A stretch of DNA of 64,000 bases from Balneolaceae bacterium. GTDB taxonomy: Bacteria > Bacteroidota > Rhodothermia > Balneolales > Balneolaceae. Below, piece by piece: positions 1 through 8,941 of this stretch (within the stretch, counting starts at the first letter, position 1; each line of letters begins with the position of its first letter). The notes under the pieces are model-generated. The model saw only the letters and a program-made list of their open reading frames with translations, did not search any database and was not told the origin of the DNA. A program made the translations under genes and the position numbers. Location of the stretch: the NCBI GenBank assembly GCA_017640665.1, contig JAEPQE010000001.1, positions 761,262 through 825,261 on the forward strand, in the 5' to 3' direction.

Positions 1-2
1 GG

Positions 3-206
3 GAAATCTGGGGCTTGCGGGTAAATGAATACCTGAATCTTATTGAGTCTTTATTCTGGCCAGACCTTTTTATTATTGGTGGGGGTGTCAGCAAAAAGTT
101 TGAAGACTTCAAAGAATATCTGGATGTTGAAGCAAGGATAGTTCCTGCAGCAAGCCGAAACCATGCTGGTATTATAGGCGCGGCTTTGGCCTCACTTAAT
201 CAATAG
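3..206 (+). CDS. ROK-family (polyphosphate glucokinase-like) protein, 3' end only
   Basis: C-terminal part of a gene that begins before the window. The frame is open from base 3, so the TTG at 15 is an internal codon. The visible 67 residues align with the C-terminus of polyphosphate glucokinases of the ROK family: a helix ending in an [12 protein letters not shown]-type strand and loop, and a closing [10 protein letters not shown] motif. They also align with the second ROK gene at 11058-11804. These C-terminal glycines are intact here and partly lost in that paralogue. The family phosphorylates glucose with polyphosphate or ATP in the cytoplasm. The catalytic half is outside the window, so activity cannot be judged. 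Confidence 0.8.
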   Translation, partial: EIWGLRVNEYLNLIESLFWPDLFIIGGGVSKKFEDFKEYLDVEARIVPAASRNHAGIIGAALASLNQ

Positions 207-299
207 TATTCATCACTTTTATTAAATCATTTCCATTTTTCTATCTACATTCGCTCTTCGTAATTGTCCCCTGCTAATCATTCTCTGACGGCTTAGACT

Positions 300-1259
300 A
301 TGAAAAATGTCTTCCTGTTTTTGACCCCGGTTTTAATATGGGGTTCTACATGGTACGTAATCACATTCCAGATTGGAGATGTTGACCCTATGTATTCAGT
401 TGCCTATCGTTTCGCTATCGCCGGAGTACTGATGTTGGGCGTATCCAAAATCTGGGGTCTTAAACTGGATTTCTCAAAGAAAGAACATGGATTCATACTG
501 TTGCAAGGGCTGTTATTATTTGGTTTTAATTACTGGTGTATGTATTCAGCCGAGCTATATGTAACCAGTGGTTTGGTAGGTTTACTTTTCTCACTGCTTG
601 TCTTCATGAATATTATTAACGCCCGCATCTTCCTTAGGGCTTCCATTGAGATAAAAGTAATTCTTGGAGGAATCCTTGGTTTAATTGGAACCAGTTTAAT
701 CTTCAGGCAAGATCTTAGCCATTTTTCATTTTCTGATGGTAAGATTATAGGATTGATCCTCGCTGTTGTTGGTACCTACATTGCTTCTCTTGGAAATATT
801 ACCTCGGCGAGAAACCAAAAAGCTGGTATCCCTGTAATCTCTTCTAATGCGTACGGAATGACTTACGGTGCTCTTGCAATGTTTTTGATTGCTGTTATCA
901 ACGGCAAAGAAATGACTTTTATCACCGATATATCCTACGTTTCATCACTGTTATACCTTGCAATTTTTGGATCCGTAATTGCTTTTGGTGCATATCTTAC
1001 CTTAATCGGAAATATCGGGGCTGGAAAAGCAGCGTATGTATCGGTAATTGCACCTGTAATTGCCTTGGTCATATCTACCATTTTTGAAGATTACCAATGG
1101 TCGTCAAGTAGCTTGGCGGGAGCAGGACTTATTTTAGTTGGAAATGTGGTGGCATTACGGTCTTCTAAAAAGGATAAGAACTCATTTCCGAGAGTCCCGG
1201 AGATGAAAGCTCCTACTGAAGTACTTGAAGAAAATTTACCCGATCAACTTACTAAATAA
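300..1259 (+). CDS. EamA/DMT-superfamily transporter
   Basis: A 319-residue integral membrane protein with about ten hydrophobic segments arranged as two EamA repeats, the usual build and length of drug/metabolite transporter permeases. The first repeat starts at the N-terminus (LTPVLIWGSTWYV, the typical opening). The second ends with a hydrophobic segment near residue 285 and a short polar tail. Members export amino acids, metabolites or drugs; the substrate cannot be told from sequence. The 3' end overlaps the convergent hutG by 24 nt. It follows the ROK gene by 93 nt on the same strand, so co-transcription is possible but unproven. Confidence 0.88.
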   Translation: MKNVFLFLTPVLIWGSTWYVITFQIGDVDPMYSVAYRFAIAGVLMLGVSKIWGLKLDFSKKEHGFILLQGLLLFGFNYWCMYSAELYVTSGLVGLLFSLLVFMNIINARIFLRASIEIKVILGGILGLIGTSLIFRQDLSHFSFSDGKIIGLILAVVGTYIASLGNITSARNQKAGIPVISSNAYGMTYGALAMFLIAVINGKEMTFITDISYVSSLLYLAIFGSVIAFGAYLTLIGNIGAGKAAYVSVIAPVIALVISTIFEDYQWSSSSLAGAGLILVGNVVALRSSKKDKNSFPRVPEMKAPTEVLEENLPDQLTK

Positions 1260-2201
1260 AGATCCGGCTAATTTCGCTGTCTTTTTATGTTCATCAAAAG
1301 AAGGGTTAAGCTCACAAATATCGGCTGAGATTAGCTTTCCTGATTGTTTAACCAATTCGATAATATTCAACCCATGAATTAAATCTATCCCGTTCCAGGC
1401 AGGAGCGCTTACACCGGGAGCAACAGATGCCTTAAATACATCCAAACAAATGGTAAGATAAATATGTGTTCTCGAGTGAATGAATCGGCTAACGTTTTTC
1501 AAACATTCGGATTCTGAATTCATCACCTGGATATTTTCGCAATAACGAACATCCAGATCCTCAGCAGTTTTAAAAAGCGATGAAGTGTTGTTATCCCGGT
1601 TGATTCCATACACGAAATACTTCAGATCAAGATCGTTCTCTTTAGCATGTTCATGAGCTTGTAAGAATGGGGAACCTGAATGGGCAACTCCATTATACGG
1701 ACGTAAATCAAAGTGAGCGTCTATGTTCAGAATTCCGATTTTACAATCCGGTTCAGTTTCCTGAAGAAAACCTGCAATGCCAAGAAAGTGTCCGAAAGCC
1801 GTTTCGTGCCCTCCACCAATAACTGTTGGGATATTCCCTTTCTTCAAAAGAAGATGAATCGTTTTACCCAACTCCTGCTGAGCGGATTCCAGATTATTAT
1901 TCTTTGGGGTAATATTACCTGTATCGCAAAAGTCATCATCGCCATGCCAACTCAAAGAACCAATAGAAGAACTAAAATAATCTGGTCCTTCAGCAGCTCC
2001 CGTTCTCCCTCCATTTCGTTTCACTCCAATATCACACGGAAAACCCAAAAGCACCTTTTCATTTGAGGGAATTGAAGACCGTAAATCTGTTGTCTCTACA
2101 ACCTGATGATATCGGAATTGGCTCTGGTCTGTTTCGGAATCCACACGGCCTTTCCATAAAGAAGAATCAGGGGCCCGATAAAGATCAGATTTAAAACTCA
2201 A
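1236..2201 (-). CDS. hutG: Formimidoylglutamase (arginase family)
   Basis: A 321-residue ureohydrolase-fold protein. It is placed as the last step of histidine breakdown, N-formimidoyl-glutamate to glutamate plus formamide. Metal-site motifs are visible: GGGHE with His132, and NIDAHFD with Asp161, His163 and Asp165. The third block reads ICLDVF (Cys252, Asp254), where arginases carry Asp-x-Asp; I cannot tell whether this Cys is normal for this HutG subgroup. The start overlaps the end of hutI by 11 nt, which supports translational coupling and the HutG assignment over agmatinase or arginase. It is the distal gene of the leftward hut operon. Confidence 0.87.
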   Translation of the reverse strand: MSFKSDLYRAPDSSLWKGRVDSETDQSQFRYHQVVETTDLRSSIPSNEKVLLGFPCDIGVKRNGGRTGAAEGPDYFSSSIGSLSWHGDDDFCDTGNITPKNNNLESAQQELGKTIHLLLKKGNIPTVIGGGHETAFGHFLGIAGFLQETEPDCKIGILNIDAHFDLRPYNGVAHSGSPFLQAHEHAKENDLDLKYFVYGINRDNNTSSLFKTAEDLDVRYCENIQVMNSESECLKNVSRFIHSRTHIYLTICLDVFKASVAPGVSAPAWNGIDLIHGLNIIELVKQSGKLISADICELNPSFDEHKKTAKLAGSLFSKLIG

Positions 2202-3429
2202 AGCATTTCTCCTTAATTATGGTTGCTGCCGGTTTCAACTGACCTTGTTGATAAAAGATATCCCTGAAATCCTGAGTTTCGAAAACCGTGAAGGCGGCCG
2301 GATTATTTTCCTTTATCACTCCTCCTTCAATCCGCAGTGCAAACGCAGCTCTGAAAGTAATCGCGGCTAAGGTTTCTGCTATAGTAAGTTTTTCTGAAGC
2401 CCCCAAAACAGAAGCCTGTGTAATTAAATCTCCCATGGGAGCCGAACCCGGGTTCCAATCCGTTGCTATTGCCAGAGATGCACCGCCGTCCAGAAGTTTT
2501 CGGGCGGGAGTAAATTTCATGCCAAGTCCAAGCGAAGCACCAGGTAACGCAACTGCTACTGTTTTTGAGTTATTGAATACCTCAACACCTTTATCATCAG
2601 TAAATTCTAAATGATCTGCTGAAACACATCCGGTTTCATTGGCTATTTTCGATCCTCCGGGATGAAATTGATCTACATGCATCGTCATATCAAACCCAAG
2701 TTCGATCAGCTTTTCAGCATATTCTCTTGATTCCTCAGTCCCAAACGCTCCTTCTTCCACAAAGATATCCGCTCGTTTGGCTAATCCTTTTTCCTTGATT
2801 TCAGGAACTACTTCTCTGAGTAAAAAGTCCAGATATTCTTTATGAGAACCATCAAACTCTTTTGGTTTGATGTGGGCGCCAAGAAAGGTAGGAATTAGTT
2901 CGGCTTCCGTCTGCTCATTTGCTTCCTTAATACATTCGAGCATTTTCAACTCATCATTCAGGCTCAACCCATACCCGGATTTTACTTCAATGGTTGCAAT
3001 ACCCTGGCTGATATGTTGATTCGCTCTCTTCAGAATCCCCTTAATTAATTCTTCTTCTGAAGCTGATCTCGTTGCTGTAACCGTATCCATGATTCCCCCT
3101 CCAGCCGCAGCTATTTCGAGATAAGATTTACCCGCAACACGAAGAGCATAATCATTGATTCGGCTTCCTCCCCAACAAATATGGGTATGACAATCAATAA
3201 AGGCAGGTAAGGCTATAAGGTTTTTGTGATCATACAAATTTCTTTTTGCCTCAGGATATTTCTGAGCCAAAGTATCATACATATCAACTTCTGAGATTAC
3301 ACCAGCGTTAACGAGTACTCCTTGATTCCTCTGAACCTGAAGTTCCTCGTCTTTTAATGGGCCATGAAGAGGCAACCCTTCCATTGTAAGGAGTTGGGTA
3401 AAGGGACCGTAAAGGGTTTTGGAGTTCAT
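2191..3429 (-). CDS. hutI: Imidazolonepropionase
   Basis: A 412-residue amidohydrolase-superfamily enzyme that hydrolyses 4-imidazolone-5-propionate to N-formimidoyl-glutamate, step three of histidine degradation. The metal-binding HTHICWGG block (His81, His83) follows the usual N-terminal beta-sandwich. Further family motifs are the EVKSGYGL segment near residue 150, a MHVDQF histidine block and ATDWNPGS near the C-terminus. Length matches HutI. It overlaps hutG by 11 nt. The 132-nt gap upstream and the DUF559 gene beyond it separate hutI from hutU, so hutIG may need readthrough or an internal promoter. Confidence 0.95.
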   Translation of the reverse strand: MNSKTLYGPFTQLLTMEGLPLHGPLKDEELQVQRNQGVLVNAGVISEVDMYDTLAQKYPEAKRNLYDHKNLIALPAFIDCHTHICWGGSRINDYALRVAGKSYLEIAAAGGGIMDTVTATRSASEEELIKGILKRANQHISQGIATIEVKSGYGLSLNDELKMLECIKEANEQTEAELIPTFLGAHIKPKEFDGSHKEYLDFLLREVVPEIKEKGLAKRADIFVEEGAFGTEESREYAEKLIELGFDMTMHVDQFHPGGSKIANETGCVSADHLEFTDDKGVEVFNNSKTVAVALPGASLGLGMKFTPARKLLDGGASLAIATDWNPGSAPMGDLITQASVLGASEKLTIAETLAAITFRAAFALRIEGGVIKENNPAAFTVFETQDFRDIFYQQGQLKPAATIIKEKCFEF

Positions 3430-3449
3430 AATTAACCGACCCCTTCTGT

Positions 3450-3470
3450 CTTCCCCTTAATAAGGGGAAG
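3450..3470. repeat. Perfect short palindrome downstream of the DUF559 gene
   Basis: A 10+1+10 inverted repeat with arm CTTCCCCTTA lies between the DUF559 gene and hutI. It is not followed by a T-run on the minus strand, so it does not look like an intrinsic terminator of the hut transcript. Related short arms of the aaggggaag / ctcctcctt type occur in both flanks of the DUF559 gene and near 35.55-35.68 kb, suggesting a dispersed repeat family. Confidence 0.6.
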
Positions 3471-3471
3471 G

Positions 3472-3495
3472 ACTCGTTGTTTACAATATGATATA
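3472..3495. repeat. Left copy of a direct repeat flanking the DUF559 gene
   Basis: A 24-nt segment (core TTTACAATATGA) that matches 3954-3977 at 21 of 24 positions in the same orientation. The similarity continues more weakly into an A-rich stretch and a ctcctcctt / tcctcttcct stretch. The two copies bracket the DUF559 gene, as expected of a duplicated boundary or a repeat-bounded cassette. Confidence 0.6.
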
Positions 3496-3561
3496 TCTCC
3501 GATAAAAAAGCGCTCCTCCTTATGAAACCTTCCTGATCGGCAGATAGGGAGATCGAAACTC

Positions 3562-3924
3562 TTATACATAATTGGCTATTTCTTTTTTGATACGATCAAT
3601 TACGCTGTCCATATCATCTTCAATTTCACTGTTTCTGAATCTTAAAATGTGTATTCCGTTTCGTATTAAGAACACATCTTTGTTTACATCTTTTCTTTTT
3701 ATTTCTTCGAGATCATGAATACCGCCATCTATTTCAATACAAGTATTTGCCTGGGGAATGAAGAAGTCTAAAATATACGGTCCTATTCCATATTTTCTTT
3801 TAAAACGCACCCCAAGAATCTGCTTATTGCGTACTCTCTCCCAAAATAGCTTTTCTGCTGAAGTCATTGACCTTCTGAGGCTCCTTCTTTGATCTAAGCT
3901 ATTTCGCGGATTTTTAGTACCCAT
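3562..3924 (-). CDS. DUF559-domain, Vsr-like putative endonuclease
   Basis: A 120-residue protein of the DUF559 family, related to very-short-patch-repair (Vsr) and other PD-(D/E)xK nuclease folds. Visible features: a basic N-terminus, an RxxMTxAEKLFWE helix, FKRKYGIGPYILDFF with Asp53, CIEIDGGIH with Glu64, Asp66 and His70, and an ILRFRNSEI strand near the end. The length is normal for stand-alone DUF559 genes. It lies between hutU and hutI on the operon strand with 123-nt and 132-nt gaps, unlike the overlapping hutH/hutU and hutI/hutG junctions. Near-identical direct repeats lie outside both ends. No role in histidine degradation is expected; its function is unknown. Confidence 0.8.
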   Translation of the reverse strand: MGTKNPRNSLDQRRSLRRSMTSAEKLFWERVRNKQILGVRFKRKYGIGPYILDFFIPQANTCIEIDGGIHDLEEIKRKDVNKDVFLIRNGIHILRFRNSEIEDDMDSVIDRIKKEIANYV

Positions 3925-3953
3925 AAATATTTGATTCCTTCTAAAGATGAAGT

Positions 3954-3977
3954 ACTCGCTCTTTACAATATGAGATA
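3954..3977. repeat. Right copy of the direct repeat flanking the DUF559 gene
   Basis: Partner of 3472-3495 (21 of 24 identical, same orientation), just upstream of the DUF559 start. It is followed by an A-rich stretch and a tcctcttcct stretch that parallel the left flank. Confidence 0.6.
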
Positions 3978-4047
3978 AATTAAGTTAAAAAGTCCTCTTC
4001 CTTTTGAAGGAGGAGACAGAGGAGGTATTAAACACAAATGATTCACA

Positions 4048-5718
4048 TTAAATTATAAGGTTGTGTTCTCCACCTACTTCTGTTGCTTCTTCATAACCCG
4101 CATCATGATGACGGAAAATACCCATTGCAGGATCATTATGAAGTACTCTTTTCAGGCAGCGTTCAGCTCGGTCCGTTCCGTCTGCCAACACCACCATTCC
4201 TGCATGTTGGCTGTAACCCATTCCTACTCCTCCTCCATGATGAAAACTAACCCAGGTTGCACCTCCCGATGCATTTGAAAGTAGATTTAGTAATGGCCAG
4301 TCACTTACAGCATCCGTACCGTCTTTCATTCCTTCCGTTTCTCTGTTTGGGGATGCAACCGATCCACAATCAAGATGGTCGCGTCCTATCACGATTGGTG
4401 CCTTTACTTTTCCGGTTCTTACCAAATCGTTAAAAATGAGCCCTGCTTTTTCTCTTTCGCCCATTCCAAGCCAGCATATCCGGCATGGAAGCCCTTGAAA
4501 AGCCACTTTTTCTTTAGCTTCCTTTAACCAGTTAATCATGTTCTTGTTCTCTGGAAAAGCTTCTATCAAAGCCTGATCGGTTACATAAATATCTTCCGGA
4601 TCTCCCGAGAGTGCCGCCCATCGAAACGGACCTTTTCCTTCGCAAAAAAGCGGACGGATGTAAGCCGGTACAAAACCCGGGAAATCAAAAGCGTTTTCTA
4701 CGCCGCCCTGCTTAGCATAAGCCCGGAGGTTATTGCCATAATCAAAGGTAATGGCTCCCCGATTTTTGAGAGTTAACATGTGGCGAACATGACGAGCCAT
4801 ACTTTGTACAGATCGGCGCTCGTACTCTTTTGGATCGGACTTGCGAAGTTTCAAGGCTTCCTCAAGTGTGATTCCATTTGGTACATAACCGTTTAACGGG
4901 TCATGCGCTGAAGTTTGATCGGTTAGCACATCCGGTGTAATTCCATCTTCAATCAGTTTCTCCAGTACATCGCCGATATCACCAACCAACCCTACTGATA
5001 GATTTTCCTTTTTCTCTTTGGCTTCCATCGCCCACTGAATGGCCTCATCATAAGAGTGGGTCATCTTGTCAATGTATCGGGTTTTGATCCTTTTTTTGAT
5101 TCGCTCAGGATCAATATCCACACCAAGAAAGGTAGCGCCGGCCATAGTTGCTGCAAGAGGCTGAGCACCTCCCATGCCTCCGATTCCACCAGTTACCAGC
5201 AGTTTTCCACGGAGATCTTCCCCGAAGTGTTTTTCTCCGCAAGCCACAAACGTCTCGTACGTTCCCTGTAAGATTCCCTGCGTTCCAATGTAAATCCAGG
5301 AACCTGCCGTCATCTGACCGTACATCATCAACCCCTTTTCTTTCAGATCATTGAAGTGATTCCAGTTTGCCCACTCCGGAACTAAATTACTATTCGCAAT
5401 TAATACACGAGGTGCTTCAGGATGTGTTCGCACAATCCCTACCGGCTTCCCCGACTGCACCAACAGGCTGTGATGTTCATCCAACTCCATCAGGGTTTTG
5501 ATGATTTTTTCCAAAGCCTCCCTGCTTCTTACGGCCTGTCCGTTTCCTCCATAAACAATGAATTCTTCTGGATTTTCAGCCACATCCTGATCCAGATTAT
5601 TCAGGAGCATTCGAAGCGGTGCTTCCGTCTGCCAGCTTTTGGTGTTTAGCTTGCTCCCCTTCGGCGCTTTATAGTTGGGATGCGATGCGTATGTATTAAG
5701 AAAGTCGGAATAGTTCAT
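4048..5718 (-). CDS. hutU: Urocanate hydratase
   Basis: A 556-residue urocanase that converts urocanate to 4-imidazolone-5-propionate with tightly bound NAD+, step two of histidine degradation. Family blocks are visible: [10 protein letters not shown] near residue 55; the NAD-binding glycine-rich [23 protein letters not shown]; the [11 protein letters not shown] active-site block near residue 415; and the [13 protein letters not shown] signature near the C-terminus. Length is canonical. Its start overlaps the 3' end of hutH by 23 nt, so the two are very likely translationally coupled. DUF559 follows 123 nt downstream. Confidence 0.97.
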   Translation of the reverse strand: MNYSDFLNTYASHPNYKAPKGSKLNTKSWQTEAPLRMLLNNLDQDVAENPEEFIVYGGNGQAVRSREALEKIIKTLMELDEHHSLLVQSGKPVGIVRTHPEAPRVLIANSNLVPEWANWNHFNDLKEKGLMMYGQMTAGSWIYIGTQGILQGTYETFVACGEKHFGEDLRGKLLVTGGIGGMGGAQPLAATMAGATFLGVDIDPERIKKRIKTRYIDKMTHSYDEAIQWAMEAKEKKENLSVGLVGDIGDVLEKLIEDGITPDVLTDQTSAHDPLNGYVPNGITLEEALKLRKSDPKEYERRSVQSMARHVRHMLTLKNRGAITFDYGNNLRAYAKQGGVENAFDFPGFVPAYIRPLFCEGKGPFRWAALSGDPEDIYVTDQALIEAFPENKNMINWLKEAKEKVAFQGLPCRICWLGMGEREKAGLIFNDLVRTGKVKAPIVIGRDHLDCGSVASPNRETEGMKDGTDAVSDWPLLNLLSNASGGATWVSFHHGGGVGMGYSQHAGMVVLADGTDRAERCLKRVLHNDPAMGIFRHHDAGYEEATEVGGEHNLII

Positions 5719-7267
5719 CGTAGGTTCCGTTTAAGTCGATATTATGCTGACTTGCTATATCTTGGGCAAGCTGCGTGAGTTTATAATTTTTGATTAATGC
5801 ATGCGCTTTGGAGATATCATCTGCAAATACCCGATCATTGTCGGCATGGTCGATGTAATCTCGAACCAATTCATGACAGGCTTCCAGAATAACTCCTGAT
5901 TTCATCGGTCTGCGAAAGTCAAATGCCTGCGCTGCTGTAACCAATTCTATTGCCAGAATTTGCTCCAGATTTCCAATCACCTGGTTTAATTTTCTGGCGC
6001 TGATGGAGCCCATGCTTACATGATCTTCCTGACCGAGTGAAGTTGGAATGCTATCTGCTGAAGCAGGAAAACACAGGGTTTTATTCTCACTTACTAAAGC
6101 CGCTGAAGTGTACTGAGGAATCATAAATCCAGAGTTCAGACCAATTTCATCCATTAGTAATTTTGGGAGCCCTTCGTGCCCTCCTTCAAGTAGCAAATAA
6201 ATCCTCCGGTCTGATATATTTCCAATTTCGTGGGCTGCCAAAGTAAGATAATCACAAGGAAGAGCGAGTGGCTGCCCGTGAAAGTTTCCTCCGCTGATGG
6301 TTTCTTTTTCTGAAAGGATGATCGGGTTATCGGTAACAGAGTTCATTTCCACATCAACTAATTCCTTCACATGAAGCCAGGCATTTCTGGATGATCCGTG
6401 AACCTGCGGAATACATCGTATAGAATAAGGGTCCTGAACCCTGCCACAGTTGGCATGAGACTGAACCATTTCTGAGTCTTTCAGTAACTCTCTTAAACGA
6501 CGGGCTACTAACAGGGACCCACTAAAGGGTCTGATTTTATGCAAATCTTCAATAAAAGGGCTTACACTTCCAAGCGCCCCCTCAAGGCTCATTGCCCCGA
6601 TAATGTCTGCCGTATTCAGCGCATGATGCAATCGATAAACAGCAGAAGCTGCATGAGCCGCAATAAATTGTGTTCCGTTAATAAGAGCCAGACCTTCTTT
6701 TGCTTTCAGTTGTAGTGGTTCCAGTCCAAGTTCGGAATAGACAACAGATGACTCTTTTCTTTCCTCTTTATATATCACTTCTCCTAAGCCAATCAGTGGC
6801 AAAAATAAATGGGCTAAAGGAGCCAAATCACCTGAAGCACCTACTGAACCTTGCTCGGGAACTATCGGTACAATATCATTTTGAATAAAGAAAATGATTC
6901 GATCTAAGGTTGATTCCTGAATCCCCGAAAAACCCATGCTCAGATTATGAACTTTGAGTACCATCATAGCCTTTGCTATTTCAGCAGCAATTGGTTTGCC
7001 AACCCCCACGCTGTGGCTTCTAAGAATATTATCCTGGAGCTTAGCTGTGTTCTCTTTTGAAATTACAGTATTACAAAGGGGACCGAAGCCTGTATTTACC
7101 CCATAGACTACATCTCCGTTTTCTATGATTTTTTCTACATACCCGGAGCTCTTCCTTACTTTTTCTCTGGCTTCCTCACCAAGCGATACTTCTACCTTAC
7201 CCCGGCAAATATCTACCAGATGTTGAATGGTTAGTGTATCTGTCCCGAATTTGAATTCCTTTGCCAC
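5696..7267 (-). CDS. hutH: Histidine ammonia-lyase
   Basis: A 523-residue member of the aromatic ammonia-lyase family, making urocanate and ammonia from histidine. The Ala144-Ser145-Gly146 triad that cyclises into the MIO electrophile is present in [14 protein letters not shown]. The N-terminal catalytic-loop Tyr55 lies in YGVNTGFG. Length is canonical. It is the first gene of the leftward operon. The 69-nt space to the divergent LysR gene at 7337 is AT-rich and must hold both promoters, so LysR control of hut is plausible, though not shown. Confidence 0.97.
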   Translation of the reverse strand: MAKEFKFGTDTLTIQHLVDICRGKVEVSLGEEAREKVRKSSGYVEKIIENGDVVYGVNTGFGPLCNTVISKENTAKLQDNILRSHSVGVGKPIAAEIAKAMMVLKVHNLSMGFSGIQESTLDRIIFFIQNDIVPIVPEQGSVGASGDLAPLAHLFLPLIGLGEVIYKEERKESSVVYSELGLEPLQLKAKEGLALINGTQFIAAHAASAVYRLHHALNTADIIGAMSLEGALGSVSPFIEDLHKIRPFSGSLLVARRLRELLKDSEMVQSHANCGRVQDPYSIRCIPQVHGSSRNAWLHVKELVDVEMNSVTDNPIILSEKETISGGNFHGQPLALPCDYLTLAAHEIGNISDRRIYLLLEGGHEGLPKLLMDEIGLNSGFMIPQYTSAALVSENKTLCFPASADSIPTSLGQEDHVSMGSISARKLNQVIGNLEQILAIELVTAAQAFDFRRPMKSGVILEACHELVRDYIDHADNDRVFADDISKAHALIKNYKLTQLAQDIASQHNIDLNGTYDELFRLS

Positions 7268-7336
7268 TTCTTTTTAAGAGAAGGTAGCATGAGATATTAA
7301 TGTTTTGAAATACTTAATAAACATATATTAATAATT

Positions 7337-8218
7337 ATGAGTAATAATTTAGAGCTTCGTCATCTCCGTTATTTTCTTACTGTAGCAGATGAACTACATT
7401 TCAGTAAATCTGCGAAAAAGCTGTTCATCACACAGCCTGCGTTGAGTCGGCAGATAAAACAACTCGAAAGTTATCTGAATACGGATTTGTTTGTTCGTGA
7501 TAAACGGAATGTCAGCCTAACTAAAACCGGTGAGTATTTAAAAGATGAAGCGGAGTTTCTATTTAATCATCTGGATTTTGTACAGCAGAATATTCTTCAT
7601 TTGAATGCAGGTGATAAGGGCCAGCTTCGGATTGGATTTGTTGGTTCGGCTATGCATTCTATAATTCCCGGTTTGTTGAAACAAATTCATGCTCAGTCGC
7701 CTGATATTCATACCGTATTAACCGAGTTGACTAATCAGGAACAAGTTGACCGGGTTCGTAAAGACGAACTTGATATAGGCTTCATCAGAACTATGAGGCT
7801 GCCGGATGGGCTTAGAAAAAAGGATGTTTATGAAGAGACTTTCTGCCTCGTACTCCCAAAAAATCATGCTTTGGATAAGCATAATTTTGACTCAGTAAAA
7901 GATCTGGAAGATGAAGCTTTTATTCTCTTTTCAAGTCAGTACAGCCACGGATATTATGAAAAGATTATGAGCATCTTCGAAGACCAGGGTTTTACTCCCA
8001 AAGTGGCGCATGAGTCTGTTCATGCTAATACGATTTTCAGGTTGGTAGAAAATGGCTTGGGAATTGGTATCGTGCCTAGTTCTTTAAAACAGGGATTCGA
8101 TCTTAGCATCAAGTTCATTGACCTGGTAGATATTCCACAGAGAACGACTCTTTCGGCTATCTGGAAGCAGGAAAACAGAAATCCCATTCTGAACCAAATA
8201 ATTAAGCTGCTAAAATAG
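7337..8218 (+). CDS. LysR-family transcriptional regulator
   Basis: A 293-residue LysR-type regulator. The N-terminal winged helix-turn-helix covers about residues 5-65 (LRYFLTVADELHFSKSAKKL, then TQPALSRQIKQLE). The effector-binding domain begins near residue 90 (GQLRIGFVGSA) and fills the rest. It is transcribed divergently from hutH across 69 nt, the classic arrangement for a regulator of the adjacent operon, so hut is the likely first target. The AhpD-like gene 118 nt downstream is another candidate target. The inducer is unknown; urocanate would be the obvious guess by analogy, but Hut systems elsewhere often use other regulator families. Confidence 0.93.
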   Translation: MSNNLELRHLRYFLTVADELHFSKSAKKLFITQPALSRQIKQLESYLNTDLFVRDKRNVSLTKTGEYLKDEAEFLFNHLDFVQQNILHLNAGDKGQLRIGFVGSAMHSIIPGLLKQIHAQSPDIHTVLTELTNQEQVDRVRKDELDIGFIRTMRLPDGLRKKDVYEETFCLVLPKNHALDKHNFDSVKDLEDEAFILFSSQYSHGYYEKIMSIFEDQGFTPKVAHESVHANTIFRLVENGLGIGIVPSSLKQGFDLSIKFIDLVDIPQRTTLSAIWKQENRNPILNQIIKLLK

Positions 8219-8257
8219 ATCCCCTAAAATCAGTGTAATAGATAGAGTCGATCAATA

Positions 8258-8293
8258 TAATGTTGCAACATTAATGTTTAAACATTAGTATTC
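8258..8293 (+). promoter_or_regulatory. Tandem palindromic operator overlapping a putative promoter
   Basis: Two 14-bp perfect palindromes abut at 8259-8272 and 8273-8286, both of form AATGTT-NN-AACATT (central GC, then TA). Each extends to 16 bp with a flanking T/A. A possible Bacteroidota-type promoter is superimposed: TTGC at 8263-8266, 19 nt, then TAGTATTC at 8286-8293, a moderate match to TAnnTTTG. A repressor bound here would block transcription of the AhpD-like gene starting at 8336. The MarR protein encoded at 8942 or the upstream LysR protein are candidate binders; this is inference. Confidence 0.55.
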
Positions 8294-8335
8294 CCGTGTT
8301 CAATTATTATTACAAACAATCAAAACAATATTATT

Positions 8336-8887
8336 ATGAAAACTTTTAATGTCCCCACCAGAGATCAGGTTAACGAAAACAATCAGCAGCTTTTTGATAA
8401 GCTCGAAAACATGGTAGGGTTTGTTCCGAATTTATATGCCACCTACGCCCATAATGAAACAGCATTGGGTGATTATCTGGAATTGCAAAACCGTAAGAGT
8501 ACTCTGTCGGCTGAAGAAAGAGAAATTATTAACCTTGTAGTGAGTGAAGTAAACCAATGCTATTACTGCCTATCTGCCCACACTGCTATTGGAAAAATGA
8601 ATGGCTTTAGTGATGATCAGATTTTGGAAATCAGACAGGCAGAAATCAATTTTGATGAAAAGTATGATGCACTCGCAACATTTGTGAAAAGCTCGGTTGA
8701 GAACAGAAGTAAACCTTCTGATGAAGCCACACATGCTTTATTTGAAGTCGGATATGATGAAGCTAATCTTATTGATATCATCATGGTTATTGGCGATAAA
8801 ATGATAAGTAACTTTATCCACGGGACTACAAAAATCCCAATCGATTTTCCTGAGGCACAACCTCTTGAAGAATTGATTGAAGCATAA
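8336..8887 (+). CDS. AhpD-like carboxymuconolactone decarboxylase-family protein
   Basis: A 183-residue all-helical protein of the CMD/AhpD superfamily. The redox motif is complete: Glu71, then Cys75-x-x-Cys78 and His82 in EVNQCYYCLSAH, the proton-relay pattern of alkylhydroperoxidase AhpD. The likely role is thiol-based peroxidase or reductase activity in the cytoplasm. The reading frame ends just before a strong hairpin, and a MarR gene and a VOC protein follow on the same strand. This grouping resembles small electrophile- or peroxide-response cassettes. Tandem palindromes upstream suggest tight repression. The exact substrate is unknown. Confidence 0.88.
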   Translation: MKTFNVPTRDQVNENNQQLFDKLENMVGFVPNLYATYAHNETALGDYLELQNRKSTLSAEEREIINLVVSEVNQCYYCLSAHTAIGKMNGFSDDQILEIRQAEINFDEKYDALATFVKSSVENRSKPSDEATHALFEVGYDEANLIDIIMVIGDKMISNFIHGTTKIPIDFPEAQPLEELIEA

Positions 8888-8895
8888 ACACCACC

Positions 8896-8929
8896 TTAAA
8901 CAGACCAACTAAATAGTTGGTCTGTTTAA
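8896..8929 (+). promoter_or_regulatory. Perfect 16+2+16 inverted repeat: attenuator/terminator or operator
   Basis: The arms (beginning TTAAACAGACCAACTA) are perfectly complementary around a 2-nt centre, between the AhpD-like gene and the MarR gene. As RNA this is a strong hairpin, but the tail after it is TTTAAAATTT-like rather than a clean U-run, so termination would be partial. As DNA, the central GACCAACTA / TAGTTGGTC dyad is of the size and symmetry bound by MarR or TetR dimers. Either reading would regulate the downstream marR gene. Confidence 0.5.
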
Positions 8930-8941
8930 AATTTCTACTCT

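Noticed and set aside
1713-2066. 117-codon plus-strand ORF
   Set aside because: It lies entirely inside hutG on the opposite strand; its translation is low in family-like patterns and has no independent start signal.
1236-2201. Agmatinase or arginase for the ureohydrolase gene
   Set aside because: The overlap with hutI and position in the hut operon favour formimidoylglutamase, and agmatinase-specific context is lacking.
3450-3470. Terminator between DUF559 and hutI
   Set aside because: The palindrome lacks a T-run on the transcribed strand, so it is listed as a repeat rather than a terminator.
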